DNA of 64,000 bases from Eumeta japonica (GCA_005406025.1 BGZK01001357.1:62001-126000); one strand, 5' to 3'; positions 37,165 to 49,239 are shown, numbered from the stretch's first letter. Program-made: numbers and translations. Notes: generated by a model not told the origin, from the sequence alone.

Positions 37165-37505
37165 ACGACGGGTTTTTAAGCGTCGAGTAAGGTAGATATC
37201 AAATTTTGAGATATCCACCGAGTACAAAGCTTCCTGACTGCTAAATGTTCATAAAGGATTTTGTGCACTTGAGTCATACCGATGCTCTTAAGCTTGTCTG
37301 AATCTGCTGGTAGATCACTCTTTTGTCAGTCTCTGTCATGAGCCGCACAGCACTGACGTTGTCTTCGGTCGTCACCATAGAAGGACGTCGCTCACGCAGA
37401 TCATCAATCACATTAGTCCGACCACGTTTGAACTAGTCAAACCAGTTATAAACAGAGGCAAGTGATGGAGCTTCATTATGAAAGGCCAACCGAAGTCATA
37501 CACAT
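37165..37505 (-). pseudogene. mariner transposase N-terminal relic
   Basis: The minus strand translates from about 37,480 as AFHNEAPSLASVYNWF, stop, FKRGRTNVIDDLRERRPSMV, then TTEDNVSAVRLMTETDKRVI, YQQIQTSL and, after further stops and a frameshift, LCTRWIS. This follows the paired helix-turn-helix DNA-binding region of mariner transposases (usual order EAPS.ATV.RW..EF.RGR.S..D..REGRP...V..E.I.AVR..I..DR..TY.QIE..L). The DDD catalytic domain is missing. At least three in-frame stops make it nonfunctional. The left border near the hairpin is unclear. Confidence 0.8.
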
Positions 37506-37737
37506 AATAAGGGTGGAGGCAAAGAGTTCCATATTGTAAATTTAAGTATATTTTATTATTTTACAGTTTCTAAGAGGCCAATTCTGAAAATAAGTGCGAC
37601 CTACGTATAGCGGCAGTTATCACCAAAACAAAAAATGAAACAGGCAAAGGAAAAATATGTAAGATATAATAGATAATATTATATATAAATGTTTGTATGT
37701 CCGAAAATTTTTTCGAATAAAGAAAAACATAATTAAA

Positions 37738-37795
37738 TTTGTACGGTACCCTTAGAGCGCGAGTCTCTTACGCACTTGAAGGGTGTTTTTTGTTT
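37738..37795 (+). repeat. 3' terminal piece of the GTACGGAAC...GCGCGAGT repeat
   Basis: TTTGTACGGTACCCTTAGAG, CGCGAGTC and CGCACTTGAAGGGTGTTTTT match, in order, the last 50 or so bases of the element ending at 61,490 and the widespread lepidopteran repeat whose tail reads ACGGAACCCTTCGTGCGCGA. It is a short truncated copy. Confidence 0.6.
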
Positions 37796-37924
37796 GATAA
37801 CCACATATATCCTGAAACAGTTTTTTGAAAGATGAATCGAGCTAAGCGTTGTTGCTTCCAAAAATAAAACCATTTACGTGTTCACTTCTGAGAAACCAAA
37901 AGTCATACAGACATAATTCGTCGC

Positions 37925-38105
37925 GTCAGAAGCCCGCTCCGTGTCGAATCCGAAATCAATCAGAGCCTTATTGACGCGGGCGCTGGCTATTGTGTCCGAA
38001 GGCTGCCGTTTCGTGAACGGCCGGAAAATCCGCCCGCGCGCATTCCGCCGCGAGCCCGCCGCGCGCCCGCCGGCACTGCCCACACCGCGCACGCTCGAGG
38101 TGATT
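37925..38105. other. GC-rich island open on both strands
   Basis: CGCCCGCGCGCATTCCGCCG and similar words dominate 38,025-38,095. A + frame runs for about 86 codons and a minus frame for about 116. The + side ends its GC-rich part in CTCGAG|GTGATT, a weak donor, but has no acceptor. Frames open on both strands over the same bases favour composition as the cause. Confidence 0.25.
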
Positions 38106-38429
38106 ACGATACTGTCGTGTTTGACGTTGCTTACATACTGTTTATTATTCGAAAAAAATTTCGGAAGTAGTTTTCTAGTGTTTAATACTGAAATTATATA
38201 AAATAGAAAATTTAGAAATCTCAAATTTCCATAACTGCTGGTTAAAACAATATTCTTCTTTTCATCGATCTACATCACAGTCCATACTCCAATGGCAGAT
38301 GTCCATATGTAATATTAATGAAAAAAAAATCAAGTGCTTTTACTTGTAATACTTGTTTCTTGACTTCCATTATTTTTTCTCGATGTATGTACTCTATTCT
38401 ATAGGTTTTGATTTATTTACTAGTGCTAA

Positions 38430-38665
38430 AATATAAAGCATAAATGGCCGTTTTTCTTGACTTCATTGATTTGGAAACTTGTTTTTTTTTTATAGCTTCA
38501 AGTGATCGCAATATAAATATTTGACATCAGTTTCAACTCATACCTCCGCGCGTATCTGAGAAAAAAGGTCTTGAAAAATAGATAGACGAATAGGCGGACA
38601 ACGAAGCGATCCTATAGGGATTCCTTCTTTTTTTTTAAGACACAAAACCCTAAAAATTAAAAATA
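38430..38665 (+). repeat. Interspersed repeat ending in AAGCGATCCTATAGGGATTC
   Basis: It contains CATACCTCCGCGCGTATCTG, AGAAAAAAGGTCTTG, a run of GAC/GATAGAC-type repeats, GGCGGACAACGAAGCGATCC and a T-run followed by AAAACCCTAAAAATTAAAA. The same blocks are at 49,430-49,550. This is the widespread lepidopteran noncoding repeat that normally reads GATCCTATAAGGGTTCCG. It has no coding content. Confidence 0.7.
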
Positions 38666-41420
38666 TCTGTTAAAACTTCACAGGTATACAAAATGATAAT
38701 ATTATATTTATAACAATTCGATTGCTGGCGTTATCTCGACTGCGTTGTTCAAAGTTAGAAATATTAAAAAGAAGTTTTAAAATTGGTGAAAGGGTATTAA
38801 ATGAAAAAACGGGCTATTTCGATTCGTTCAATTTTTGATGGTGAATATTTCAGGTGGCACCGGGAGCCGGCGGTGCTTATGATGCTTTTTAACTTTGTTA
38901 TTTTCTCTTATTACCTCATTGTTCATTTCACATTTTCCGTTTTTGTACACTTTTTCTTTACCTCATCACTACTCATGTCGTGACATACGGCCGAAGCACA
39001 CCACGGCGACTTAGACCTAGGATAGAAGCTTAGTGACTACTATTTAATCTGTGCGTGAAGTTCTCCAAAGGCTGCCGCGCAGACCACCCGCCAGGCGGCG
39101 TCCGGGCGCTTGGCTGGGAACAGCAGCCATCTTTCTAGCTTTTAAGCTATACGCCAACTTCCAATCGCGTCTTGGCTTCAATTAAAAAGTAGATAGTGAA
39201 TGTGGGAAATGAAACGATATTCATTCACCGTTGAATAAATACACAAAAAAATGCAACGTGAACAAAATTAAACATGCAGTGTATTTGAAGGTATGATGGT
39301 ATCTGATAAAACACAAATTACTTACTTGATACAATTTGTAAAGGTAAGTCTATGAATGTCAACGTTAACAATTAGTGGTACATTACACCCCGATCGCTAA
39401 ATCAATATACTCGTTTGCGATAATCAGCCGCTATCGGTTTCAGATATTACGTAAAACGTAGCGATGGTTTCGGCTAAAATTAATTAACCAGAAACTTTCG
39501 CTCGGCAGCCTCCTCGTAATTATCCGATAGATTATGAGTGGCCCCTGGCTGTAGCCTAAAATATCGGTAACTCGAGATGGAGAATGTTAATTAAATTCTA
39601 GTGTTAGTTAAATCGAAGTTTTATTAAAATAACCTCTAGCGATGTAATTTAAAAGCAGTTTAATTGTAGATTTTTTTTCCAATAGTCGTTTGAAGTTAAT
39701 CGTTACCATCTTTTTTTTTTCAGTGCAATCTACGAACTCAATTTCTCTCTCCTTTTATGTGCCTTCGAAAAAATAGCTTCTAGGTAAATTTTAAACATTA
39801 AAAACTTCTATTGGTCGCCATATTAAATCTCATTTGATAGATTTCAGTAAGTTAAGAACTTAGCCTAACGTTTATTTTAAAATTATTATGTATTTTTATG
39901 TCAATCCGTTTAAAAATGCACCTTTTAGAAATTACGTCTTGATTATATATGTGAAGCTATATAGCGTAAAAACTACTGGTAATAAACGTACATACTTATT
40001 GAACTTGTTTAACACTTCACGACGCCTTTCATTCAGGACAATTTAAGATATGTACACACACACTCTTATTGACGATGTAAGGAATCCATCGATTCAGAGA
40101 TACATGAAAGAATAAACCGACAAAAAAACGGCATATTTGCGTTGTTTTGTCAGAATATTAAATCACCACACTGCTGCACTGCTGAGGCATACCCTCAAAG
40201 CTTAAACTGAAGCTCAAAGGAATTAATTTCTTTTTATTATAATTGCATATGTGTTATTATAATAGGCTCAATAACCACCCATAAAAGAATTAGTAATCAT
40301 TGATATAATTTAAATCCTGAGTTTGAACATATATTTTCCTCTAGTATTTATATTGCAATATTCACCCACAATAAAAAAAGGGTTAATGTTGTATATACAT
40401 TCATTATATTGTCGTAGATGTATTGACATAATGTTTTGACATAATATTTCAAGAATTTAGCTTGTATATAATCCGAATAGCTTTTTTTTTAAGTAAATAA
40501 AATTTATTTGCTCGAATCTAGTTGCAAGATGATGTAACGTTGTTTTTCAATATTACGATATCAGAAGGAACTCGACTGTTTACGTATCGAATTAGCGAAT
40601 GCGTGGGTTATCTAGAAAAACGACCTATAAGTTTAGTGTCTCGTACCTGTCGCCGGATAGGTCACGGCGTCTACGCCTACGAAAGCGCCTACGCCTACCG
40701 TGCCTAGTCTACTGATTTCCTTGTGATATTGCATTTAAATGCAAATATGGACTAGTATAGTGGAGTCTATTCAATAACGAAATAATTAATGAATGTGCTT
40801 AAAATCGTGTGGTGTTTAAATGTTTAACGGGATCGTACATCATTCTTGTAAGCTTTTGATGTCTTAGACGCTTGATTTATACCGAATCCACGTTCGTGTG
40901 TATCGATGTTTGTGAAATATTAGTCGGGGGTATACATTAAGAATTTGTAATGTAAATAAATGTAAACTTTTTCTACTATCTCGTAATAGTTATGTTTCAT
41001 TCAAATTGAACTTGGCATGAACGACGACCGTTCGGATCAATATCGTTTTTTACGTAATCAACTGATATCAATTTAACCTGTTAAAGGTTCTGTTTGATTT
41101 TCATGAAAGTATAAATATTGTGATCCAGTCTGGTTTCTATTTTTATATCCTCGACGATGTTGTTACGGTCTAATGAGGTACATACAAATTACAAAATATT
41201 AAACTGCCGAACACCATCATCCATTGCGGACACTCGACTGCGGGATCATTACGATCGTATCCAATTTGCTCATATATTATAGTATTATGAAACGTAGATA
41301 CTTCGATATCGATGAAAGTCAGATACTAGAACCATATAAAACTAATTTGTGCCGTGCCTAGTTTTCAATCACTCGACTATTGAGACGGATCCTTCTACTG
41401 CCTTATTACTTCAGACTAAT
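38666..41420. other. AT-rich noncoding stretch
   Basis: An isolated strong donor AAAGGTAAGTC near 39,345 and a pyrimidine-rich acceptor (TTTTTTTTTTTCAG, 39,722) face away from each other and define no exon. A small GC patch lies at 39,075-39,130. A locally reiterated CGCCTACG word occurs at 40,667-40,697. No gene is supported. Confidence 0.4.
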
Positions 41421-41425
41421 AACCC

Positions 41426-41636
41426 CGGAATTTGAGTTCTCCGCGCTGGCCTAGTGCAGGTCGGGGGCAGATGACTACCATTGTCACTGATGCGATGGCA
41501 GCATCCAGAACCGACGTTATAAGTGTAACCGGGATGGATACTCACTGGTCGATCCATCCTTGGCCATGATCGAACCCGATACCTTCCGGTACGAGGGCAA
41601 CACTCTCTCGATCGCTGAGCCACTGCCGCACTTACC
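41426..41636 (-). repeat. tRNA-derived SINE, near full length
   Basis: On the minus strand it starts around GTGCGGCAGTGGCTCAGCGA (box A, TGGCTCAGCG). Box B is TCGGGTTCGATCATGG near 41,565-41,580. The body continues through GGATCGACCAGTGAG to the tail CTAGGCCAGCGCGGAGAACT. The + strand phrases CCTTGGCCATGATCGAACCC and GCGCTGGCCTAGTGCAGGTC are typical of an abundant lepidopteran SINE. The apparent 70-codon minus-strand frame across it is a by-product. Confidence 0.75.
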
Positions 41637-41783
41637 TATACATCTCTCGAATAAAACGATTATAATTTACTTTACGTAACAGGCCGCGTCTAACCTAACT
41701 CACCTCAAACAAATCCGGCCGGCACGTGGGCACAGCGAAGCTCCTCTATCTCGATTTTCCAAAACGCGATCTTAACCGACTAA

Positions 41784-42089
41784 TTCATCACAGACGCCCA
41801 CGGTGGCGGCCCGGCGCGGGCGGTGCGCGTCGCGAAGATTACGCCGAGAGAGCTTCGGATGAATGGCCTCGTGTCCGTTGAAAACGGCGCTATAGCTCAC
41901 GCGGGACGCGTCGTACCTACGCTACGTACGCCCGCCCGAGCCCTCCTTCCCTCAGCGTCGTCGTTAGACGCGATCTCTGCCCGAACGTGTGTACTTAATC
42001 CCGACTTCTCTGTGAAAGCGCTTATGGCAACACTAATTTCGGAGACAGACAGCCTCGTGAAAAAATCGCGTTATAAAAAACTATATTAG
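41784..42089 (+). other. GC-rich open segment, candidate terminal exon
   Basis: An acceptor with a consensus branch site (GACTAATTCATCACAG) ends at 41,793. A frame open from 41,784 to the TAG at 42,087 runs for about 100 codons. It reads ITPRELRMNGLVSVENGAIA, then HAGRVVPTLRTPARALLPSA, with a Lys-rich end (KKSRYKKLY). GC content falls back to background before the stop, as in an exon running into 3' UTR. There is no clear AATAAA close behind and no recognised domain. An ATG lies in frame at about 41,859 (MNGLVSV). This is a plausible but unproven coding segment. Confidence 0.2.
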
Positions 42090-43860
42090 CTCTAAGCTTG
42101 GGTGACGTTGGGAAAATATAGATTTTTGTCGTAAGAAACGACTATAATAATGATTCTACTGTTCACACGCTTTTGAAATCGAGGAAAAAAAGTGTCAAAA
42201 AAGCTGGACATTACTTTCATTTTTTTTTTTTGTTTTTTACTTGGTACTGCGGACCCGCATATATCATGACATAAAAAAAACTAGTATATTTTGTTATTTG
42301 AAATTAACTCTTTCTTTGTAACTACACACAAACGTTAAAAATATATATGTATATTTATAGTATTTATAACATTGCACAAGTTTAATTTGATATATCAAAT
42401 AGACGATTAATTAAAAAATGTCAATCATTCGGTTCAAAAAGGAGGTTTACTGTTGCTTATAAATTTCAGTACTATTCAGAAACATTACGTAAATTATTTC
42501 CTAAATGTTAATTTAGGCTAGAAACTTCACAACACGTAAAATCTATATTTAAAAACCATAAATGTCAAAGATTTCAATAATACATTTATGCAACACACTG
42601 GATAATATTTTGTTACAAAAGTTACAAATAATATGTATATAATGTTTTAATATTCTTTGCTATCCTATACAAAAAAGAAATTCATGTTTTTAATAGGATT
42701 TGTTTTTCTTTATACCGTTTAAACCATTCTCATATTGCATTAATCTCATAAAGAAATATAATGTGCATATTTAAATTTCATTAATGGTTAAATAAAGCCG
42801 GTTTAAAATTAGCCTAATCTTACTTACCTTAATTTTATAACGCCGCGCATAAATTAAACCGCCCACACGACATCAAAATTACACAATTCTGTCTAACTTC
42901 AATAAAGAAAGCTGACTTAAAACGGGATTTTCGCGGTTGAAACATTCTGAGCGCTGCGAGCGATAACAGTTTAATGAGGGAGTCGCCAATAGATCACGTT
43001 AGATGGCGCCTGTGCGGCTTGCGCAACCCCCTCTATAGATTTCATACGCAGATAAATCTAGCTGCGGATTATTATTTACTAGCTGTCTCGGCCCGTGCGT
43101 GTAATGCGTTGTGCTTACTAGCAATTATTACGTATTAGATCTGCTTTGATTAATTCAATCGATCATTTTGATGCCATTCGAAATGAATCTATTAAATTAG
43201 CCGTTGCATGATAAATGGTTGTTATTTAAATGAAGATTAATAAATGGAGTGCTTAGAACAATATGAAAATATTATATCCAGCCAGTAACAATTTGTTCTA
43301 TCGGCGGCTATTTATAAAAGTAAACCGGAATCTAAGAACAGAGTGCATCCTAGCTGAATGTTTATCAGACGCTGTTACTGATAGTTTATTTATATTACTC
43401 TATAGTTTTAATTTTAGTTTTATTTATATAGCGCCGATAAATATAGTAAAACATTTAATGTTTCAATGTATTCATCGCCGCTGTATATATAAAAAAGTCA
43501 ACGGCATTAGATAAAAATCGAGAACAGTAATAGTGAAAATGTAATGTTTAATTATGTTAACGACTCGAGACTTCAAATGCCTATTTATTAAATTGCATCC
43601 ACGTTCATAACATACGAACATAACGTATGTAGTCGGACCGCCCACGGCGCGCACGCGACCCCGGACGTGTGAATTAAAAATGTAATCACCAACCATTTAT
43701 GTGGTTTTCTATGTGTTGCTGTTCTAAGTTAAGGAATAATAATTTACTTTATTACATATATATGAGCATATTAAATAATTGCATTTGTTTCAAAATTTTA
43801 TTTTAACAATCTACTAAGAAAAATTAAGTAGTAATTTTTTAAGATTCTGCATTATTTTTT
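42090..43860. other. AT-rich noncoding stretch
   Basis: A donor-like GTAAGTAAG on the minus strand near 42,830 and a mixed GC patch at 42,840-43,020 are isolated. CTAGCTGTCTCGGCCCGTGC at 43,079 resembles the opening of the 16,769 repeat, but no body follows. Nothing else is recognised. Confidence 0.4.
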
Positions 43861-43876
43861 AACGTAAACGAATTGA

Positions 43877-43896
43877 CTCGTCTATTTCAGGTAGGT
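43877..43896 (+). other. Secondary recursive-like junction TTTCAG|GTAGGT
   Basis: TCGTCTATTTCAG ends at 43,890 and GTAGGT follows at once. It lies exactly 50 bases before the stronger recursive site at 43,940. It could be an alternative ratchet point, or the acceptor of a 50-nt recursive exon whose donor is GTAAGT at 43,941. Confidence 0.3.
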
Positions 43897-43909
43897 TCAG
43901 AATTATTTA

Positions 43910-43949
43910 CTTTTTTTTTGATTTTTTTTTTTAATTTCAGGTAAGTCCC
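43910..43949 (+). other. Candidate recursive (ratchet) splice site
   Basis: A nearly pure T tract (43,911-43,937, broken only by GA and AA) ends in TTTCAG at 43,940 and is followed without a gap by GTAAGTCCC. Both halves are close to consensus, matching the form described for recursive splice sites in long insect introns. It is on the same strand as the site at 10,255. It implies that an intron of a + strand gene crosses this point. Confidence 0.55.
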
Positions 43950-44565
43950 GCACTGTGGCAACTATGTAAGAGCATTTCGAACAAACGAATCTTTAATATA
44001 CTTGGGCGGCTATAACACGGCTCTAAACGAACTCATCCTAATTTGATGTCGTAAAATCCATGCCTAAACTAAACGTACACTATAATCTGGCCAATGTCAC
44101 GGAGTCTAGAGGTTTTTACGACCTCCGTATACAATCCAAATGTGAGTAGATGAATTTTCGTAATATCTAAATATTTATACCTAATAATGATTTTTTAATG
44201 AACAAATATATATGTATATATATATATACGGTACTTCATTGAGAGCTAATTGAAGGTTTTGGATAATAGTGACCAAAATGATAATAAGATTCGAAATAAA
44301 ACATATTTCTATAGCGACATTGTGGCTTACGAATTAAAAAATCCTCTAGTACGCAATCTCGATCCTGAAAAAATCCTGTCCATTTTCAATCTGCTTTCAA
44401 TTCAAAAGTTCTTTTTTTTAAGATGCTTTCTTAATTCTTTAATAAATATATTAAATAGCTCTTGTACAGTACAAAAAAAAATGTAAATTTCATTGTGCTA
44501 AAAAAGTTCATTGTAAAAACCGCAGGATGTTTAGATTTTTCTAGGTATAGGTATACACATATATG
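43950..44565. other. AT-rich noncoding stretch
   Basis: A short TA run lies at 44,208-44,228. A 78-codon open frame near 44,250 has AT-rich, intron-like composition. No feature is supported. Confidence 0.4.
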
Positions 44566-44569
44566 TATT

Positions 44570-44725
44570 TTATTAATTCTACTGATATTATAAATGTAAA
44601 GATTTGTATGTTTGGACGTTTGTCAGTCAATCACGCTTTAACCACTGAACAGAATCGTCTGGTACCTTACAGTAATATAGATTATGCATTAGAATAACAT
44701 ATAGATCATAATTTACGAAGATAGT
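44570..44725 (+). repeat. Lepidopteran interspersed repeat (ATATTATAAATG...TCAATCACGC)
   Basis: ACTGATATTATAAATGTAAA, GTATGTTTGGACGTTTGTCA, GTCAATCACGCTTTAACCAC and GAATAACATATAGATCATAA follow the order of a widespread noncoding lepidopteran repeat. The piece at 51,250-51,395 is the opposite-orientation version of its first part. No coding capacity is present. Confidence 0.6.
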
Positions 44726-45640
44726 TACTTTTGATTACAGCTTGTTTGCGTAATCGTAGAAGGAATTCTTTACTTATGGCAATTGATTATCTCTAACAAC
44801 AATGTTCAAGTTCAACATCGGTTCCGTATCGCGAGTAGAACCGAGATCGAATCAAAAGCGTAACTGAGATCGTTTTATAATAAAATAAAAATAGCGGAAT
44901 TATGTCTGATTTCGATGTATATCTTGTTCTTCTGGTATAGAAACGAGAACGGAACAAGGGCGGGATCGTGGCTGATGACGTTATCGATCGATATGAAGAG
45001 CGAACGAATTCATTGTAATGTCCGCGCGGACGGAGCCACGCCCTTGAATTAACGCCGGTGAATTAGATATAGTTTTTTAGTATATTTTGAATTCAGAACC
45101 GGGATCTAGATCGGGACCAGAATCAGAATTAAAAGTGCAGCCAAATTAAATCTATTCCACGATTCCGACCGGCTTTTTGGAAATATGAAGGTAATGTAAA
45201 AAAAAAACTATTGCCGCAGCGCTCCGACGAGCCAGGTGGGCGAACACTGGGAATCCATAAAGCAGAGTTTGCTCGTCTCGCTTTTGCTCGTAAAATTCAA
45301 TCGGCACCGGACAAAAACCTCCGACGCCAGTACCTACAACGAAGTCGCCTCCGGAGGTCGCCAGTTTACGCACCTGGCCACATCACGAAATAACCTATCA
45401 TGCACTCTGTACCATAATCTTAGAGGACATAGTTAGAAACTGCTTTACGCGAAATAAGAAATACATTTGTATAAGCATTTTGTAATACTAACAATGCGTG
45501 ATATGTTTTACATTTTTATGAAGAATGCCTGTAAAGCAATACAGATAAAAATATATTTTATGAGGCATGTTATTAATCATTATTCTATTATCATAGTTTT
45601 AAACAATAAATAAGATGTAAGAAAAGCGAAATTATATACG
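44726..45640. other. Noncoding stretch
   Basis: A GC-richer segment at 45,210-45,380 is open in two + frames and one minus frame at the same time, which argues against coding. Short GC patches with GATCG words lie at 44,960-45,060. Nothing else is recognised. Confidence 0.4.
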
Positions 45641-45644
45641 CATA

Positions 45645-45646
<2 letters not shown>

Positions 45647-45687
<41 letters not shown>
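45647..45687. repeat. TA dinucleotide microsatellite, about 20 units
   Basis: Forty-one bases of alternating TA, uninterrupted. They generate a poly(Tyr-Ile) stretch in a minus-strand open frame that is not a gene. Confidence 0.95.
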
Positions 45688-45689
<2 letters not shown>

Positions 45690-48600
45690 CATCTTCCTGT
45701 ACTTAAAGTTATTATTACAGTTTGTACTTTCGCATAACTCTTTTTATTAATATAAAGCTCAAGACGTGAAAAATTGTGAATGAACCCAGTATTTTGAAGA
45801 TTAAGGGTTAAGTTCCCACGTATGCGGGCCCGCATGTGTTGTGGATTTTATATATTAAGGTAACACAAATATGGTTTGGATTCAACTCGACAACACTTCT
45901 ACTTTTTTTGTCGACTTTGAAAAATGGTGGAAATTCTATGTTCATCTGCATGTTTTTTTTTATGCATGTTCAACAATAGGGCACGTGTAACGTGTTTGGG
46001 CTCCATTTTTTAGTTCTTCAAGTTTTTGCGTCTGGTAGTTATCATGCCACTAAGCTGATGATGAAATCCACACAACGATTTAAAAGTTAGGAGTTGCGAA
46101 ATAATAGTGCGATTTGTCGCCAGACTCTACTCTTCTATGGCTATTAGTAAAACTTAGTTCACACAGAGTTAAACATACTTTTTACCTATGTATTTTCATT
46201 TATTCATATAATTCCAACTTTACAATTTTAGGAGGAACACATCGAAACTCTTTAGCAATTAACAACAGAAATACAGTGCATTAATTTAACGTGGAAGTGA
46301 ATAATAATTTGATTTGCATGAATTGTAGAACTTATTTTGTAAATAATAAGATAATTTGTATAACTTGCATAAGATTCATTTGGTAGTTGCACTCCAACTA
46401 GATTTGTAAAGATCCAGAAATCATTACCACCGGGTAATGAATTCGATATCAGAAACTACTTTTACACGTGCTCCGTACGAGAGTACGGGAGATGGCTACC
46501 TAATTTCATTAACCATAGTTTAACGCACACGCAAAGTAGACGAGTGAATTATAAAGTTATAATTTCTCGATAACGAAATGAAGTGAAATTTATTACTGTT
46601 ATGAAATTAAAAAAATACCGCCTACAAAAAATCATTTAAATGATTGTTTAAAGCAAGGAAAAAGAACATATAATCTATAAAGATGAACGTGAAATTTTAA
46701 ATATTGAGTTAAAATAGGAGATCTTCCTCTAAGTAGACATAAAGTTATTTAATTTATCTTTAACTGGAACCGACTCCAAAATCTACTTTCTTTATTTTGA
46801 ATTTTTTTTTATTGTAAATTTTAAGAGGTCCTCCTTACTCGCCCATTATTTCTGTTTCTCCCTTTTTTTTGGATGGTAATAGACAGGGACCATTACAGAC
46901 ACAGACCATTACACCTTTTGATGAGAGCACAGTTCATTTTTATTTATCGCCCTTTCACTACACTCAACAACACAGTCAATATTTTATTTCAAATTTATCC
47001 AGGGGGGTGCTCTTGATCATTTTCATTGATTAGTAAATTGATTTTTTTTTTTTAATAGAAAAGTATGCAACCCCAGGTCGACGTCAAACTGCTATTTGCT
47101 ACAACCTTTACTCTTTTCTAAGCAAATAACATCTCTTCGTCATTATTTATTATTACTAGATATTTAATCCTTTCAAATCTCTTATGATGAGGCGTGTCAT
47201 TAGTGTAAAATAAAATTGAGGTCCCATTTCATTGTTGTCGATTGAAGAACTCGAGATACAAAAGAAACTAAATATAAAGATACCTAAATTATTGCTTAGT
47301 GAAACATCCCCTTTATAATCTTATGCAATTTTAAAACTTGATACAAGACAAACAACAAATAATGATTGCCGAATTATATTGTCTTCTAATTGTAAATTAT
47401 TTCTTTTGAAGTCAATATGTTTAATAACAATAGACTAATCTAATTCAAATCCAGTTTCTTATTTTGTAATCTAAAGCTTCAAAATTTAATAATAAACAAA
47501 GCAAATAACCTCTATTTTAACAATGCAAGTGTGGGAGAGTATAAATCCTATCTTTATGACTAATGGATAGTAATTCAGTTTTGTCGATTCAAAGTTTCGC
47601 ATCAACATACAATCACATAAAAGCATTGTGTAAAATAACGAACCGCAAGAAATATGACGTGACGTTTCGTTATAGATGCGCCTGCGCCGCTCTGAATCCA
47701 TCCTGTTGGTCGATTGCTGTACTTCAAATGTCTTTGATTTGTCCATATATGTTTATCATTCGATCAAGTCTCAATGAAGAGAGTCGCTAGAATAATTTGA
47801 GAATGTAATGACAAAATCGGACTGAAGTGCTTGAAGGTTGATTGATTCTTAAGCTTCATTGAAATGTCAATGTTAAAAACTGTACAAAATAAATATGTCT
47901 TTAAAAAGTCAAAAAAAAATCTAACTTATCTTAAATTTCAGAATGTAATTGAAATTTTTTAAAATACTTTGTTGTTTTTTATAAAGCTTCTTTGAATTAT
48001 TATTATGGCATTTTCAAATTTAAAAAAGGTAAATAAAGCTCTTAGGAACACAATGTAATCGCTATTTTTAAGCATCTAATAATTAATTATATGAACAATA
48101 TTTAATAAATCTGATAGCTAAAAAAAATTATCCTTAATGTTGATTATCAAAATATGGTCTTATCGAAATTGAAATCATTAAGATTTAGAATCTGTTCTAC
48201 AAGCTTATTAAATTTTGCATAATTATAGCACAGTTTAAAGACCTGTACGTTAACCCATTTGGAAGAGGAACAAACGAGCTAACACTTTTTTTTGGTTAGT
48301 TTTATCGCAAGCGCTTAAAAAACTTCATTCGCTGTTAACAGCATGTAATATATCAGCAGGAAAGGTTATCCGACTTGTGTAACGGTTTTTTGCCCAAACA
48401 TGGCGGATCGGTTTCGAGGTTATCTGTCACGGACGAGCGTTGCCGGCTCGCGAAAAATGTTAACACTTTCATACACTTTAAGCGGTGATAGGATGAGATA
48501 GCGACACGTAACGTGCAAGGTTAATAAGAGATACCGTCATCGAGATCAGTTTTAATGATTGCTGCAGTGACGACGGGTCGTTACATTTTTGCGTCATGAC

Positions 48601-49235
48601 TGCGAATGCAGGTTGTGGAATAATATTAGAAAGGTGAGTTTGATGAAGTATCGATCAAACATTATCGTGTACGATATATTAAAATGAATTTCAGGGGACA
48701 AATATTTTTGTCGTCTCGTTACACCTCGTTGAGCGTCAAATTTCCTTCCAAATTATTCCAACAGGCTTCTGTTAATAACGACTTTGTTTGTCTGATTACT
48801 TTTACGTGGGGAATTGTATGTCTCGTCCGAAACTTTCGCCATGAAATTTTTGAAGCCGTAATATTTCTAAATAATTGTCTATAAATTAATACAGAAAAAA
48901 AACGGAAAAAACGAATATGACGTGATATTCGTCATCTTCGTAGAGGATTCCGTAAAAACTTATGTATGCAGATGTTTCATACATCAAGAGTCACAATGAT
49001 TTTTGTTTGTATGCGGGATATTGGTTCTAAGAATTCCAAAACTTTTGCCTGTTTTTGCAAAAACTTTTTCGAATTTTTTTTATTAATCTAATTTTTGAAA
49101 ACTTATATTTCTATATGGGTATCACAGTCCATACTTTATTGCTACTATTAGTTTGTAATCACCAAAATAATTTTTTTCGTTTTATATGACTACAAACTAA
49201 TAGTTTTCAGATTTTTTCCTTTATTTTTGGTATGA
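45690..49235. other. AT-rich noncoding stretch
   Basis: A GC-richer patch with CpGs lies at 48,390-48,450. A strong donor AAAGGTGAGTTTG at 48,634 follows GCAG at 48,612 by only 22 bases, with no pyrimidine tract before it. No gene or repeat family is called. Confidence 0.4.
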
Positions 49236-49239
49236 GACC

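Noticed and set aside
40655..40707. Repeated CGCCTACG words giving a YAYESAYAYR-like translation
   Set aside because: It is too short (about two and a half units) to call a tandem repeat or a gene.
45152..45436. Three overlapping open frames on both strands
   Set aside because: Simultaneous openness in several frames reflects GC content. No splice sites or domain support any of them.
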